A stretch of DNA of 58,486 nucleotides from Flavobacteriaceae bacterium (GCA_947461795.1 CANHMG010000003.1:1-58486); one strand, 5' to 3'; counted from the stretch's first letter, positions 33,608-42,966 are shown. A program made the numbers and translations. The notes: generated from the letters alone by a model not told the origin.

Positions 33608-36439
33608 TTGAAATCAATTCAAATCCCAGTAATATATTCAATAGTTTTACTAACAGCTAGTTTGCTACAGGCGCAGCATGGGATAAAGTTGACCGTTAGT
33701 TTAGACAATAAGAATAACACCTTAACGGTGCATCAGGAACTCACCTATTTCAATCAAACCAATGATACGATAGGTAGTTTGATTTTAAACGATTGGATGA
33801 ATTCCTATTCGGACAAAAACTCGTTAATGGGAAAGCGCTTCTCGGATGAATTCGTTCGAAGCTTTCATTTTGCTTCTGAAAAAGAACGCGGAAACACCAA
33901 TTCTATAGTGATTTTAGATGCACAAAATAAGAATTTGAATTGGAGGCGACCTCAAAATCAAATCGATTTACTTGAAATTGAACTTCCTGAAAAAATACTT
34001 CCATTCGAAAAGAAAACTCTTCAGCTTCGTTATCAAGTAAAAATCCCTAGTGATCGTTTTACCAAATATGGTTATGATTCCACCAACAAAAGTTACGTTT
34101 TGAAAAATTGGTTTTTAATACCTGCACGTTATGAAAACCATCAATTTATTCGTTACAGTAATGCTGATATAGATGACATTGCTAATGGAATTTGCGATTA
34201 TGAAATGAACGTTCAAGTTCCTATTGGTTATGTGGTAAACACAGATTTAAATGAATTAAAAAAAGAGAACACAAACGATACTATTTCGTATGCATTGATA
34301 GGAAAACAACGCACTGATTTTAGTTTGTATATCGACTCTAAATCGAAATTTTATAGTTATAAAAATGACGAAGTAGAAGTCATTACAAATTTGAAAGACA
34401 ACAACTTAACCGATATTCAAAAAGCATTGGTTATTGATCGTGTTGTGGGTTATATTCATGAAAATATTGGAAAGTATCCGTATGAAAAAATCAGTGTTTC
34501 TGAAGTTGATTATGATAGGAATCCGTTTTACGGACTGAATCAATTGCCTTCTTTTATCAATGTTTTTCAGGATGAATTTTTGTATGAACTAAAATTTTTG
34601 AAAACGTATCTCAATAATTATTTGAAAAATACGTTGCATTTAGATCCGCGAAAAGACAATTGGATTTATGATGGAATTCAAGTCTATTATATGATGAAAT
34701 ATATCGAAGAGAATCGACCTGAAATGAAATTAATGGGCAGTTTGTCCAAACTCAAAATATTGAAAAGTTTTAAAATCATCAATCTCGATTTTAACGAACA
34801 ATACAGTTATTACTATTTGTTTATGGCTCGAAAGAATCTGGATCAACCATTATCCAATTCTAAAGAAACATTAATACGATTTAATGAAAAAATCGCTTCA
34901 AAATATAGAGCTGGATTGAGTTTCAACTATTTAGACCATTATTTGGAAGAGCAAATTGTACCTAAAACCATTCAATCTTTTTACAGTATGAATGCGAATC
35001 AATTGACTTCTTCTCAAGATTTTGAAAATCTTTTTAAGAGACAAACTGCCAAAGACATCGATTGGTTTTTTAAATCGATTATTAATACAAGAAATCTTAT
35101 TGATTTTAGATTTAAGAACGTTACAAAAACGAAAGACAGTGTCACCTTTACTATAAAAAACAGAACTGGGACAACAGTTCCTATACCCGTTTATGGAATT
35201 AAAGACAAAAGTGTAGTTTTTAAAAAATGGTATGAAAATATTACAACGGATAGTGTTTTTACAATCCCAAGAAATCAAGCGGAGAAAATAGTTTTGAATT
35301 ATAATAATGAAGTTCCAGAATACAATAGAGGAAATAATTGGAAATCGTTGCATCGTTTTTTCAAAAACAATCGGCCGTATAAGTTTGTTTTACTCAAGGA
35401 TTTAGAAGATCCAAATTACAATCAGATCCTCTTTGTTCCTTCTATTACTTATAATTATTACGATGGTTTGTCTCCTGGAATTCGTTTGTTTAACAAAACA
35501 TTGTTAAACAAACCATTTAATTATGATATAAACCCTGTTTATTCGCCTAACACCGCTTCGTTAAGAGGGATTTCATCGTTTAGTTATAATCTATTTAATC
35601 GAGACAGTCGATTGTATTATACTCGTTTTGGACTGGGCGGATCCTATTTTAATTATGCTCCAGATGCTTCTTATTTTAAAATGAATCCGAGTATTACTTT
35701 AAATTTTAGAGATTCAGATGTACGTAAGAATGATAGACAAGCGCTTGTTTTTAGATATAATGTTGTTCAGAAACAGGAATCAAAAATTTTATTGGATAAC
35801 AAACTATCAAACTATTCGGTTTTTAGTTTTAAATATATCAACAACAAAAGTGAACTCATTAATTATTTCAATTTTCTAACGGATACACAAATATCCAATT
35901 CCTTTGGGAAAATATCGAGCGAGATTCAATATCGAAGGCTTTTTAATAACAATCGTCAAATTAATTTTCGAGTGTATGCAGGTACTTTTTTATACGATAG
36001 AACAACTACTGAAACCTTTAGCTTTGGACTTTTCAACATCAATGATTATTTGTTTGAACAAGAACTGTTGGGAAGATCTGAAAAATCAGGCGTTTTTAGT
36101 CAACAGTTTATTATGGGGGAAGGCGGATTCAAATCGAAAGTATTGCCAGCTTCAATTAATAAATGGTTGGTTACGACCAATGTAAGTTTTAATATTTGGA
36201 ACTGGATTGAAGTATATGGTGATTTGGGATTGGTGAAAAACAGCAATGTAAAAGAAAAATGGGTTTATGATAATGGGATTCGCTTCAATTTAGTGCCAGA
36301 CTATTTTGAGTTTTATTTTCCCGTATATTCTAACAATGGTTGGGAAATCTCTCAAAGTCAATACGCTGAAAAATTAAGAATTGTTTTCACCATCGACCCA
36401 AAAGTCTTAGTTACTTTATTTACTCGTAAATGGTTTTAA
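33608..36439 (+). CDS. M1-peptidase-like protein without the zinc motif, fused to an outer-membrane barrel-like domain
   Basis: 943 residues from a TTG start, supported by the clean signal peptide it gives (about 1-22, ending SLLQAQ). The first ~550 residues follow the M1 aminopeptidase layout: an N-terminal beta domain, then YEKISVSEVDYDRNPFYG, then a helical part ending in the segment WIYDGIQVYY (352-361). Where the zinc motif HExxH belongs the sequence reads YELKFLK (326-332), and the usual Glu of WxxEG is Asp355. It is therefore probably catalytically dead. From about 600 the protein becomes strand-rich with many Tyr, Phe and Asn, ending in Phe (TRKWF), like an outer-membrane barrel. Role unknown. 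Confidence 0.78.
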   Translation: MKSIQIPVIYSIVLLTASLLQAQHGIKLTVSLDNKNNTLTVHQELTYFNQTNDTIGSLILNDWMNSYSDKNSLMGKRFSDEFVRSFHFASEKERGNTNSIVILDAQNKNLNWRRPQNQIDLLEIELPEKILPFEKKTLQLRYQVKIPSDRFTKYGYDSTNKSYVLKNWFLIPARYENHQFIRYSNADIDDIANGICDYEMNVQVPIGYVVNTDLNELKKENTNDTISYALIGKQRTDFSLYIDSKSKFYSYKNDEVEVITNLKDNNLTDIQKALVIDRVVGYIHENIGKYPYEKISVSEVDYDRNPFYGLNQLPSFINVFQDEFLYELKFLKTYLNNYLKNTLHLDPRKDNWIYDGIQVYYMMKYIEENRPEMKLMGSLSKLKILKSFKIINLDFNEQYSYYYLFMARKNLDQPLSNSKETLIRFNEKIASKYRAGLSFNYLDHYLEEQIVPKTIQSFYSMNANQLTSSQDFENLFKRQTAKDIDWFFKSIINTRNLIDFRFKNVTKTKDSVTFTIKNRTGTTVPIPVYGIKDKSVVFKKWYENITTDSVFTIPRNQAEKIVLNYNNEVPEYNRGNNWKSLHRFFKNNRPYKFVLLKDLEDPNYNQILFVPSITYNYYDGLSPGIRLFNKTLLNKPFNYDINPVYSPNTASLRGISSFSYNLFNRDSRLYYTRFGLGGSYFNYAPDASYFKMNPSITLNFRDSDVRKNDRQALVFRYNVVQKQESKILLDNKLSNYSVFSFKYINNKSELINYFNFLTDTQISNSFGKISSEIQYRRLFNNNRQINFRVYAGTFLYDRTTTETFSFGLFNINDYLFEQELLGRSEKSGVFSQQFIMGEGGFKSKVLPASINKWLVTTNVSFNIWNWIEVYGDLGLVKNSNVKEKWVYDNGIRFNLVPDYFEFYFPVYSNNGWEISQSQYAEKLRIVFTIDPKVLVTLFTRKWF

Positions 36440-36591
36440 AAGAAATGTTATTCTGTTTTTTATATCATTTTCATAACCATCTTGTTGTTTTATTGCATTT
36501 TAAATAATATTATCCTTTTAATGTTTGATTAGATTATCAAAATCACTTTACATATTTTTCAAAGGATTCTGAAAACTATGAGTTTTTTAAT
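36440..36591. other. AT-rich spacer, no gene seen
   Basis: The spacer before the E1 dehydrogenase holds no open frame or structured repeat that I can support. A -7 element follows at its right end. Confidence 0.5.
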
Positions 36592-36599
36592 TAAATTTG
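36592..36599 (+). promoter_or_regulatory. -7 promoter element (TAAATTTG)
   Basis: Exact TAnnTTTG match 25 bases before the ATG of the E1 dehydrogenase gene. Confidence 0.55.
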
Positions 36600-36624
36600 T
36601 TTCCCAAAGTAATATCCTTCCTTT

Positions 36625-39027
36625 ATGACACAAGCAGAAACAAGTACAGTACTTTCTTTTGAAGATTTCAAAAAAGAAGTATTAAATGATTATAATATTG
36701 CCATTATTAGTAGAGAATGTAGTCTATTAGGAAGACGAGAAGTACTTACTGGAAAAGCCAAATTTGGTATTTTCGGAGACGGAAAAGAAGTGCCGCAATT
36801 GGCTATGGCTAAGGCATTTAAAAAAGGAGATTTTCGTTCAGGATATTATCGAGATCAAACTTTTATGATGGCTATTGGCGAACTATCCATCGAACAATTT
36901 TTCGCTGGATTGTATGGTCATATGGACATCAATTTTGATCCGATGTCTGCTGGAAGACAAATGGGTGGGCATTTTGCAACAAAAAGCATCAATGAAGACG
37001 GGACATGGCGAAACCTAACGCAACAAAAAAATTCCAGTGCCGATATTTCTCCAACTGCAGCACAAATGCCGCGGCTTTTAGGTTTAGCTCAAGCTTCTAA
37101 GATTTATCGAAATGTAGAGGGAATAGACACTACCAATTTCTCTGTAAATGGAAATGAAGTCGCATGGGGAACTATAGGAAATGCGAGTACTTCAGAAGGA
37201 ATATTCTTCGAAACAATCAATGCAGCTGGGGTAATGCAAGTGCCAATGGTAATTAGTATTTGGGACGATGCATATGGGATTTCCGTACATGCCAAACATC
37301 AAACTACCAAAGAAAATATATCTGAAATATTAAAAGGCTTCCAACGTGATGATGAAAATGATGGCTATGAAATCCTTCGTGTAAAGGGTTGGGATTATGC
37401 TGAATTGGTAGCTACTTTTGAAAAAGCATCTCAAATTGCTCGTGAAGAACATGTACCAGTTTTAATTCACGTGAACGAATTAACGCAACCTCAAGGACAT
37501 TCCACTTCAGGCTCTCACGAACGCTATAAAGATGCAGAACGATTGGAATGGGAAAGTGATCATGATTGCATTAAGCAAATGAAATCATGGATGATTACCT
37601 TTAATATTGCTACTGAAGAAGAATTAGATGCTTTGGATCAAGCTGCTAAAAAAGAAGTATTAGAAGGAAAAAAAGCAGCATGGATTGCTTTTACTTCTCC
37701 AATTAAATCAGAACAAACTGATTTGATAACATTATTAGATTCAATTGCTAATACTAGTGAAAATAAAATATTCATTCAAAAATTTACTGCAGATTTAAAA
37801 GAAATAAAAGAACCTTATCGAAAAGATTTATTAATAACAGCACGTAAAGTGTTGCGTATGATTGTTCGTGAAAATGGTAAAACTGAATTGTCTAGTTGGA
37901 TAAATAATTACCTTCAAAAAATTCAACCCAAATTTAGTTCTCATCTTCATTCTACTTCCAATAAAAATGTGTTTTCTGTAAAAGAAGTACTTCCAACCTA
38001 CGACGATAAAGTAGAAGATGCCGATGGAAGAATGATTTTACGGGATAATTTTGATATGCTTTTTTCTAAATATCCTGAAGTGTTAGTCTTTGGAGAAGAT
38101 GCTGGAAACATTGGCGATGTCAATCAAGGTTTGGATGGAATGCAAGAGAAATACGGGGAACTACGGGTTGCCGATGTTGGAATTCGAGAAGCTTCCATTT
38201 TAGGTCAAGGAATTGGAATGGCATTGCGTGGACTTCGACCAATTGCTGAAATACAGTATCTTGATTATTTGCTATACGCCATTCAAATTATGAGTGATGA
38301 TTTAGCAACTTTACAGTATAGAACCTTAGGAAAACAAAAAGCACCGCTTATTATTCGTACTCGTGGCCATCGATTAGAAGGAATCTGGCATTCTGGTTCG
38401 CCGATGGGAATGATACTGAATGCCCTAAGAGGTATTCATGTTTTAGTTCCTAGAAACATGACAAAAGCTGCTGGTTTTTACAATACTTTATTAGAAACCG
38501 ATGAACCTGCATTGATCGTAGAATGCTTGAATGGTTATCGTTTGAAAGAAAAAATGCCTACCAATTTAGGGGAATTTAAAACTCCGATTGGGGTGGTCGA
38601 AACCATAAAAAAAGGAAACGACATTACTTTGGTTTCTTATGGTTCAACACTGCGTTTGGTGGAACAAGCTGCAAAAGAATTGTTAGAGAAAGGAATTGAT
38701 TGTGAAATTATCGACATTCAATCGTTGTTGCCTTTTGATGTCAATCATGATATTGTAAAAAGTATTATGAATACCAATCGACTTTTAGTTATTGATGAAG
38801 ATGTTCCTGGAGGCGCTTCTGCCTTTATGATGCAACAAATTCTCGAAGTGCAAAATGCTTATGATTTTTTAGATAGCAAACCGCAAACATTAACATCCAA
38901 AGAACATCGTCCCGCTTATGGTACGGATGGGGATTATTTTTCTAAACCATCTGTAGAAGATATTTATGAAAAAGTCTACGCGATGATGAGTGAAGTCAAT
39001 CCGAAGCAATATCCGAGTCTATTCTAG
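36625..39027 (+). CDS. fused E1 alpha/beta 2-oxoacid (probably branched-chain) dehydrogenase
   Basis: 800 residues. The alpha half (about 1-430) binds thiamine diphosphate; the beta half (about 450-800) has VFGEDAGNIGDVNQG, VADVGIREASILGQGIGMAL and RPIAEIQYLDYLLYA. It should decarboxylate 2-oxoacids, probably those from valine, leucine and isoleucine, and pass the acyl group to an E2 partner that is not in this window. In the alpha half the classical GDG...NN cofactor motif reads GNASTSEG (about 184-191) ... WDDAYGIS (213-220), with Asn and Asp replacing the usual acidic residue and Asn. A -7 element precedes the gene, and no co-transcribed partner is visible. Confidence 0.88.
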   Translation: MTQAETSTVLSFEDFKKEVLNDYNIAIISRECSLLGRREVLTGKAKFGIFGDGKEVPQLAMAKAFKKGDFRSGYYRDQTFMMAIGELSIEQFFAGLYGHMDINFDPMSAGRQMGGHFATKSINEDGTWRNLTQQKNSSADISPTAAQMPRLLGLAQASKIYRNVEGIDTTNFSVNGNEVAWGTIGNASTSEGIFFETINAAGVMQVPMVISIWDDAYGISVHAKHQTTKENISEILKGFQRDDENDGYEILRVKGWDYAELVATFEKASQIAREEHVPVLIHVNELTQPQGHSTSGSHERYKDAERLEWESDHDCIKQMKSWMITFNIATEEELDALDQAAKKEVLEGKKAAWIAFTSPIKSEQTDLITLLDSIANTSENKIFIQKFTADLKEIKEPYRKDLLITARKVLRMIVRENGKTELSSWINNYLQKIQPKFSSHLHSTSNKNVFSVKEVLPTYDDKVEDADGRMILRDNFDMLFSKYPEVLVFGEDAGNIGDVNQGLDGMQEKYGELRVADVGIREASILGQGIGMALRGLRPIAEIQYLDYLLYAIQIMSDDLATLQYRTLGKQKAPLIIRTRGHRLEGIWHSGSPMGMILNALRGIHVLVPRNMTKAAGFYNTLLETDEPALIVECLNGYRLKEKMPTNLGEFKTPIGVVETIKKGNDITLVSYGSTLRLVEQAAKELLEKGIDCEIIDIQSLLPFDVNHDIVKSIMNTNRLLVIDEDVPGGASAFMMQQILEVQNAYDFLDSKPQTLTSKEHRPAYGTDGDYFSKPSVEDIYEKVYAMMSEVNPKQYPSLF

Positions 39028-39131
39028 ATCGTAAGTAGTCCAAAACAAATTGCTGCAATGCTTTTATTGCTAAGCGTTCCAATATAAATGAATATCTAAC
39101 GTTTATACATGGAATCCTAAGAGGCAAGACT

Positions 39132-39605
39132 ATGAAAAAGATAACGTTCTTATTAATTTTTTGTTTGGTGTTGGCGTGCAAATCTAAAAAAGTAGCAGTC
39201 GATAAAACGCCAATCGCAGCTATCGAAAAAGTATCCGACGGCCAAATCGATCGCGTTCAAAAAGATAAAACAACGGCATTGGGCAAGCAAATTTTGATGA
39301 CGTGCAACAATTCTAAGTTTGTACCTTTTACAGAAAAGGAAGCTACAACTGAAGTAAGAAAGAATATGACGCTGCAGCGGTTATCTAAAATTTGTGCTAA
39401 ATTTCAACAAAAATATGGTGACTTTAAAGAACTAAAATTCGTTGAAGCCTATCAGGATAACAAAAATCAAACAATTATCTATCGATATAAAGCCTTGTAC
39501 GAAAAGAAAATTGCAAATAAAGAACTGCGAATGACTGTCAATAAAAGCAATCAAATTGCAGCGGTCAATTCGAAAGATTGGAAGGACATTTTCATAAATA
39601 AATAA
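39132..39605 (+). CDS. small lipoprotein of unknown function
   Basis: 157 residues. The N-terminus MKKITFLLIFCLVLAC is a lipoprotein signal with lipobox LVLAC. The mature part is Lys-rich and probably mixed alpha/beta, with one further Cys in SKICAKFQQKYGDFKELKF. I do not recognise the family. The gap to the next gene is 75 bases, so co-transcription is possible. The start is chosen because the signal begins exactly there. Confidence 0.75.
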   Translation: MKKITFLLIFCLVLACKSKKVAVDKTPIAAIEKVSDGQIDRVQKDKTTALGKQILMTCNNSKFVPFTEKEATTEVRKNMTLQRLSKICAKFQQKYGDFKELKFVEAYQDNKNQTIIYRYKALYEKKIANKELRMTVNKSNQIAAVNSKDWKDIFINK

Positions 39606-39680
39606 TATGGCGACGGCCTAAACAATCGTCCGTTGACACGCTAATAATCCACTAGAAAGAAGAACGAATTAGAAAGAAGT

Positions 39681-40214
39681 ATGAGCAAAAAATCGATAGC
39701 CTTTTTTTTCTGTTTCATAACATCCCTACTTTTCGGTCAAGAATCGATGACCGTGCAATCCAAATCCTATCCTGCCGCTCCTAGTTGGAATTTTATGTGT
39801 GACAATTATATCTTGTCTGGCGTTGCAACCATTCAAATTGCCATATCAGACAAAGGTGGCTATCTCAAAATCGCCGTAGCAACCAATAATCCTGCCTTTG
39901 CCATTACCGGAAATTTATATGTCGACCTGAAAGATTTTACAGCAATCATTTGCACCGATAAAGGACTAAGAACAACCGAAGGCAATCAAATCGTCTCTTA
40001 TTATGCTTTTTCACCGGCAGAAATGAGTCGATTGCAAAAGGTTGACATCGAGTCTATTCGGTTTTTTATCAAAGGAAAGTCGACTTCCTTCTCAAGTCAA
40101 ACTGGGTATTTTACCGCCATCAATAAGAAGAAATTCTTCCGCACGACTTATGACAGCAATATAAAATACTACGAAACGGCAACAGCAGTAAAAGACTTAT
40201 TCGTTAAAAAATGA
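39681..40214 (+). CDS. exported protein of unknown function
   Basis: 177 residues with a signal peptide (about 1-19, ending LLFGQ). The mature protein appears beta-rich (ATIQIAISDKGGYLKIAVAT, NLYVDLKDFTAIICTD, SIRFFIKGKS) and has no motif that I recognise. Its last codons overlap the start of the GNAT gene (ATGA), so the two are translationally coupled. Confidence 0.75.
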   Translation: MSKKSIAFFFCFITSLLFGQESMTVQSKSYPAAPSWNFMCDNYILSGVATIQIAISDKGGYLKIAVATNNPAFAITGNLYVDLKDFTAIICTDKGLRTTEGNQIVSYYAFSPAEMSRLQKVDIESIRFFIKGKSTSFSSQTGYFTAINKKKFFRTTYDSNIKYYETATAVKDLFVKK

Positions 40215-40669
40215 TATTGGATTCAAACATTAGAGAAGCTACTTTACTAGATTTTCCGCAGTTAATGGAAATCCGAATGTCTGTCAAAGAAAACACCTTA
40301 TCCGATCCTGCATTAATTCCATATGACGACTATGTCAAATTTTGTCTGACCCAAGGCAAAGGTTGGGTATATGAACTGGATTCCATAATCGTTGGATTCG
40401 CTATCGTTGACCTCCTGGGAAATAATATTTGGGTTTTATTCATGCATCCTCAATTTGAGAAAAAGGGAATCGGAAAAAAATTGCACAACACGATGATCAA
40501 CTGGTACTTCGAGCAAACAAAAACTGCGGTTTGGTTGGGAACTGAAGCCAATTCAAGAGCCGAGCAATTATACAGAAAATCAGGCTGGAAAGAAATCGGA
40601 TTGCATGGAAAAAACGAAATAAAATTCGAAATGACCTTTCAAAATTGGACTTCAATCAAAGGCAAATAG
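40211..40669 (+). CDS. GNAT-family N-acetyltransferase
   Basis: 152 residues with the GNAT fold order: an N-terminal IREATLLDFPQLMEIR, the strand NNIWVLFMHPQFEKKGIGKKL carrying the acetyl-CoA pyrophosphate loop QFEKKGIG, and the C-terminal AEQLYRKSGWKEIG. It should transfer an acetyl group to an amine; the substrate cannot be read from sequence. It overlaps the preceding gene by four bases. Confidence 0.85.
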   Translation: MILDSNIREATLLDFPQLMEIRMSVKENTLSDPALIPYDDYVKFCLTQGKGWVYELDSIIVGFAIVDLLGNNIWVLFMHPQFEKKGIGKKLHNTMINWYFEQTKTAVWLGTEANSRAEQLYRKSGWKEIGLHGKNEIKFEMTFQNWTSIKGK

Positions 40670-40711
40670 CAATATTCTAGCCCAAAAATCGAACGAAATG
40701 AAAATGTTTAC

Positions 40712-40719
40712 TACTTTTG
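40712..40719 (+). promoter_or_regulatory. -7 promoter element (TACTTTTG)
   Basis: Exact TAnnTTTG match 19 bases before the ATG of the 59-residue membrane protein at 40739. It probably drives that gene and rlmH. Confidence 0.55.
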
Positions 40720-40738
40720 AAGTCAACCTAGTCTTGTC

Positions 40739-40918
40739 ATGAACAGTAAGAAAAAGAAAATACTACTCACCGTTTTGCTCCTACTCTCTTTGGGTAACTA
40801 CGCACGGATGACTGGAACAGAGGATATTCGTACCATCGAATTCTTGTCGATTTTTGCTATTGGAGCCATTGCAGCGCTATTAATTAATGTCGTTTTTGGT
40901 AAAGAAAATGAGGAGTAA
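40739..40918 (+). CDS. 59-residue membrane protein upstream of rlmH
   Basis: A short open frame translating as MNSKKKKILLTVLLLLSLG... and ending VVFGKENEE. It has a basic N-terminus, one hydrophobic segment at about 8-18 and a second at about 34-53 (FLSIFAIGAIAALLINVVF), separated by a polar loop. So it is probably a two-helix inner-membrane protein, or a signal peptide plus one helix. It is preceded at a normal distance by a -7 element, and its stop is three bases before the rlmH start. This supports a real, co-transcribed gene. I do not recognise the family. Confidence 0.7.
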   Translation: MNSKKKKILLTVLLLLSLGNYARMTGTEDIRTIEFLSIFAIGAIAALLINVVFGKENEE

Positions 40919-40921
40919 ACT

Positions 40922-41395
40922 ATGAATATCAAACTCATTGCCGTCGGAAAAACAGACCATAAGAATTTGCAGCTTTTGATGGAGGAATATCAAAAGAGAT
41001 TGTCCTTCTATATCAAATTTGAATTGGAAATAATACCCGATATCAAAAACGTCAAAAACCTTTCTGAAAGCCAACAAAAAGAAAAAGAAGGAGAACTTAT
41101 TCTATCTAAAATAACTCCAACCGATCAATTAATTTTATTAGACGAAAACGGAAAAACCTTTTCAAGTATTGATTTTGCAAGTGAATTGCAAAAGAAAATG
41201 AATTCTGGAATTAAGACACTTGTCTTTGTCATTGGCGGTCCTTATGGCTTTTCCGCTGAAGTTTATGCCAAATCACAGGGTAAAATTGCGTTATCCTCTA
41301 TGACTTTTTCGCATCAGATGGTGCGTTTGTTTTTTATAGAACAAGTGTATCGGGCGTTTACGATTTTAAAAAACGAACCCTATCATCATCAGTAA
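40922..41395 (+). CDS. rlmH: 23S rRNA (pseudouridine1915-N3)-methyltransferase
   Basis: 157 residues, the normal RlmH length. The SPOUT-type methyltransferase knot is visible in LILLDENGKTFSS and FVIGGPYGFSAEVYAKSQ, and the conserved C-terminal end is RLFFIEQVYRAFTILKNEPYHHQ. RlmH methylates pseudouridine 1915 in helix 69 of 23S rRNA in assembled 70S ribosomes. It follows the 59-residue membrane gene by three bases and converges on folP with only ten bases between the stops. Confidence 0.95.
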   Translation: MNIKLIAVGKTDHKNLQLLMEEYQKRLSFYIKFELEIIPDIKNVKNLSESQQKEKEGELILSKITPTDQLILLDENGKTFSSIDFASELQKKMNSGIKTLVFVIGGPYGFSAEVYAKSQGKIALSSMTFSHQMVRLFFIEQVYRAFTILKNEPYHHQ

Positions 41396-41405
41396 TTTTG
41401 GGTTT

Positions 41406-42266
41406 TTAGATTTTATGATTTGTTCTTTCAAATAGTTTGATACTTTCCACTGCTTCTTTTACGTCATGAACTCTCAGTATCGACGCACCTTTCGTTAAAG
41501 CAATCGTGTTTAAAACTGTGGTCCCGTTCAACGCATCGTTGGGAGATGAATTTAAAACTTTATACACCATTGACTTCCTAGAAATTCCCACTAAGATTGG
41601 CAATTCAATATATTGAAACAATTCTAATTTTTGCAAAACTTCATAATTCTGTTCGAGTGTTTTCGCAAATCCAAATCCAGGATCAAGAATCAAATCGTTG
41701 ATGCCGTAACTTCTCGCTTTCGCTATTTTTTCGGAAAAATAGAAAAGCATCTCTTTCACGATATCCTCGTATTGAGTCAATAAAGTCATGGTTTGTGGCG
41801 TACCTTTCATATGCATCATTACATATGGTACTTGAGAATGAGCAATAGTTTCAAGCATTTTATCATCTAAAGCGCCCGCTGAAATATCATTAATCATTGC
41901 AGCACCGCTTTCAAGGCATACACGTGCTATATTACTTCGAAACGTATCGATAGAAAGTATCGTGTCTGGAAAATGTTTTAAAATTAATTCAACAACTGGA
42001 AGCAAACGAGCTATTTCTTCTTCTTCTGACACAAAGTCGGCATTTGGTTTACTTGAATTTGCCCCTAAGTCAATAAAAGTGGCTCCTTCATCCATCATTT
42101 TAGCAACATGCTTTAAAATCGAAGTGTCTGAATTGAATTGACCTCCATCATAAAATGAATTCGGTGTTAGATTCAATATCCCCATAACTTTAGGAGAAGA
42201 TAAATCGATGAGTTGACCAAGGCAATTAATTGTCATTGCTAAGCTTTTTAGTGCGTAAACATTCAA
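41406..42266 (-). CDS. folP: dihydropteroate synthase
   Basis: 286 residues. The family motifs are all present: KVMGILNLTPNSFYDGG near the N-terminus, IDLGANSSKP, SIDTFRSN, INDISAG, DPGFGFAKTLEQNY and GISRKSM, ending with RVHDVKEAVES. The enzyme joins para-aminobenzoate to hydroxymethyl-dihydropterin diphosphate in folate synthesis and is the target of sulfonamides. Met11 (base 42236) is an alternative start. It is divergent from the DUF1599 gene, and the promoter elements of the two genes appear to overlap. Confidence 0.95.
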   Translation of the reverse strand: MNVYALKSLAMTINCLGQLIDLSSPKVMGILNLTPNSFYDGGQFNSDTSILKHVAKMMDEGATFIDLGANSSKPNADFVSEEEEIARLLPVVELILKHFPDTILSIDTFRSNIARVCLESGAAMINDISAGALDDKMLETIAHSQVPYVMMHMKGTPQTMTLLTQYEDIVKEMLFYFSEKIAKARSYGINDLILDPGFGFAKTLEQNYEVLQKLELFQYIELPILVGISRKSMVYKVLNSSPNDALNGTTVLNTIALTKGASILRVHDVKEAVESIKLFERTNHKI

Positions 42267-42276
42267 AAAAAAATAC

Positions 42277-42284
42277 TATTTTTG
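42277..42284 (+). promoter_or_regulatory. -7 promoter element (TATTTTTG)
   Basis: Exact TAnnTTTG match on the plus strand, 66 bases before the DUF1599 gene and 10 bases from the folP start codon on the other side. Confidence 0.45.
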
Positions 42285-42331
42285 ACGCGATTCCGTTAGG
42301 AAGTACCGAACGTAATTATATAAATCGAATA

Positions 42332-42339
42332 CAAATATA
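42332..42339 (-). promoter_or_regulatory. -7 promoter element for folP (TATATTTG)
   Basis: Exact TAnnTTTG match on the minus strand, 65 bases before the folP ATG at 42266. Confidence 0.45.
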
Positions 42340-42350
42340 CAGCAATAATA

Positions 42351-42893
42351 ATGAAGAATACTTCACAAGAATACGATGCAATTATAACCATTTGCAGGAA
42401 TCTTTTTAGCAAAAAAATGAAAGATTATGGAAGTGCATGGAGAATTTTACGATTGCCCTCTTTAACCGATCAAATTTTTATTAAAGCGCAACGTATCCGT
42501 AGTCTACAAGAAAATGAAGTACGCAAAATAGATGAAGATGAAAGAGGGGAATTTATTGGAATCATCAATTATTCTATCATGGCATTGATTCAATTGGAAT
42601 TAGGAGTGGTAGACCAACCCGATTTAAATACTGAAAAAGCAACACAACTTTACGACGCTAAAGTCAAAATCACCAAAGCCTTAATGGAGGACAAAAATCA
42701 CGATTATGGCGAAGCTTGGAGAGAAATGCGTGTGAGTTCATTGACAGATTTGATTCTTCAAAAACTGCTTCGCGTAAAGCAAATTGAAGATAATAAAGGG
42801 AAAACAATTGTTTCAGAAGGCATCGATGCTAATTACCAAGACATGATTAATTATGCTGTTTTTGCGATGATTTTGATGGAGTCAAATTCTTAA
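42351..42893 (+). CDS. DUF1599 domain protein
   Basis: 180 residues built of two homologous halves. The first has YGSAWRILRLPSLTDQI and INYSIMALIQLELG; the second has YGEAWREMRVSSLTDLI and INYAVFAMILMES. This is the DUF1599 (nucleotide-modification-associated) pattern common in Bacteroidota. The protein is cytosolic, helical and of unknown function. It begins a run (DUF1599, BT_3928, a small membrane gene, TlpA, tpiA, prmA, clpS) that is typically kept together in Flavobacteriia. Confidence 0.85.
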   Translation: MKNTSQEYDAIITICRNLFSKKMKDYGSAWRILRLPSLTDQIFIKAQRIRSLQENEVRKIDEDERGEFIGIINYSIMALIQLELGVVDQPDLNTEKATQLYDAKVKITKALMEDKNHDYGEAWREMRVSSLTDLILQKLLRVKQIEDNKGKTIVSEGIDANYQDMINYAVFAMILMESNS

Positions 42894-42966
42894 TTTCCTA
42901 TTGTATATCACGAAATTCCTATTATTTTAGCCTATATTTACGTATCGAAAACTATTCAAACCAAAT

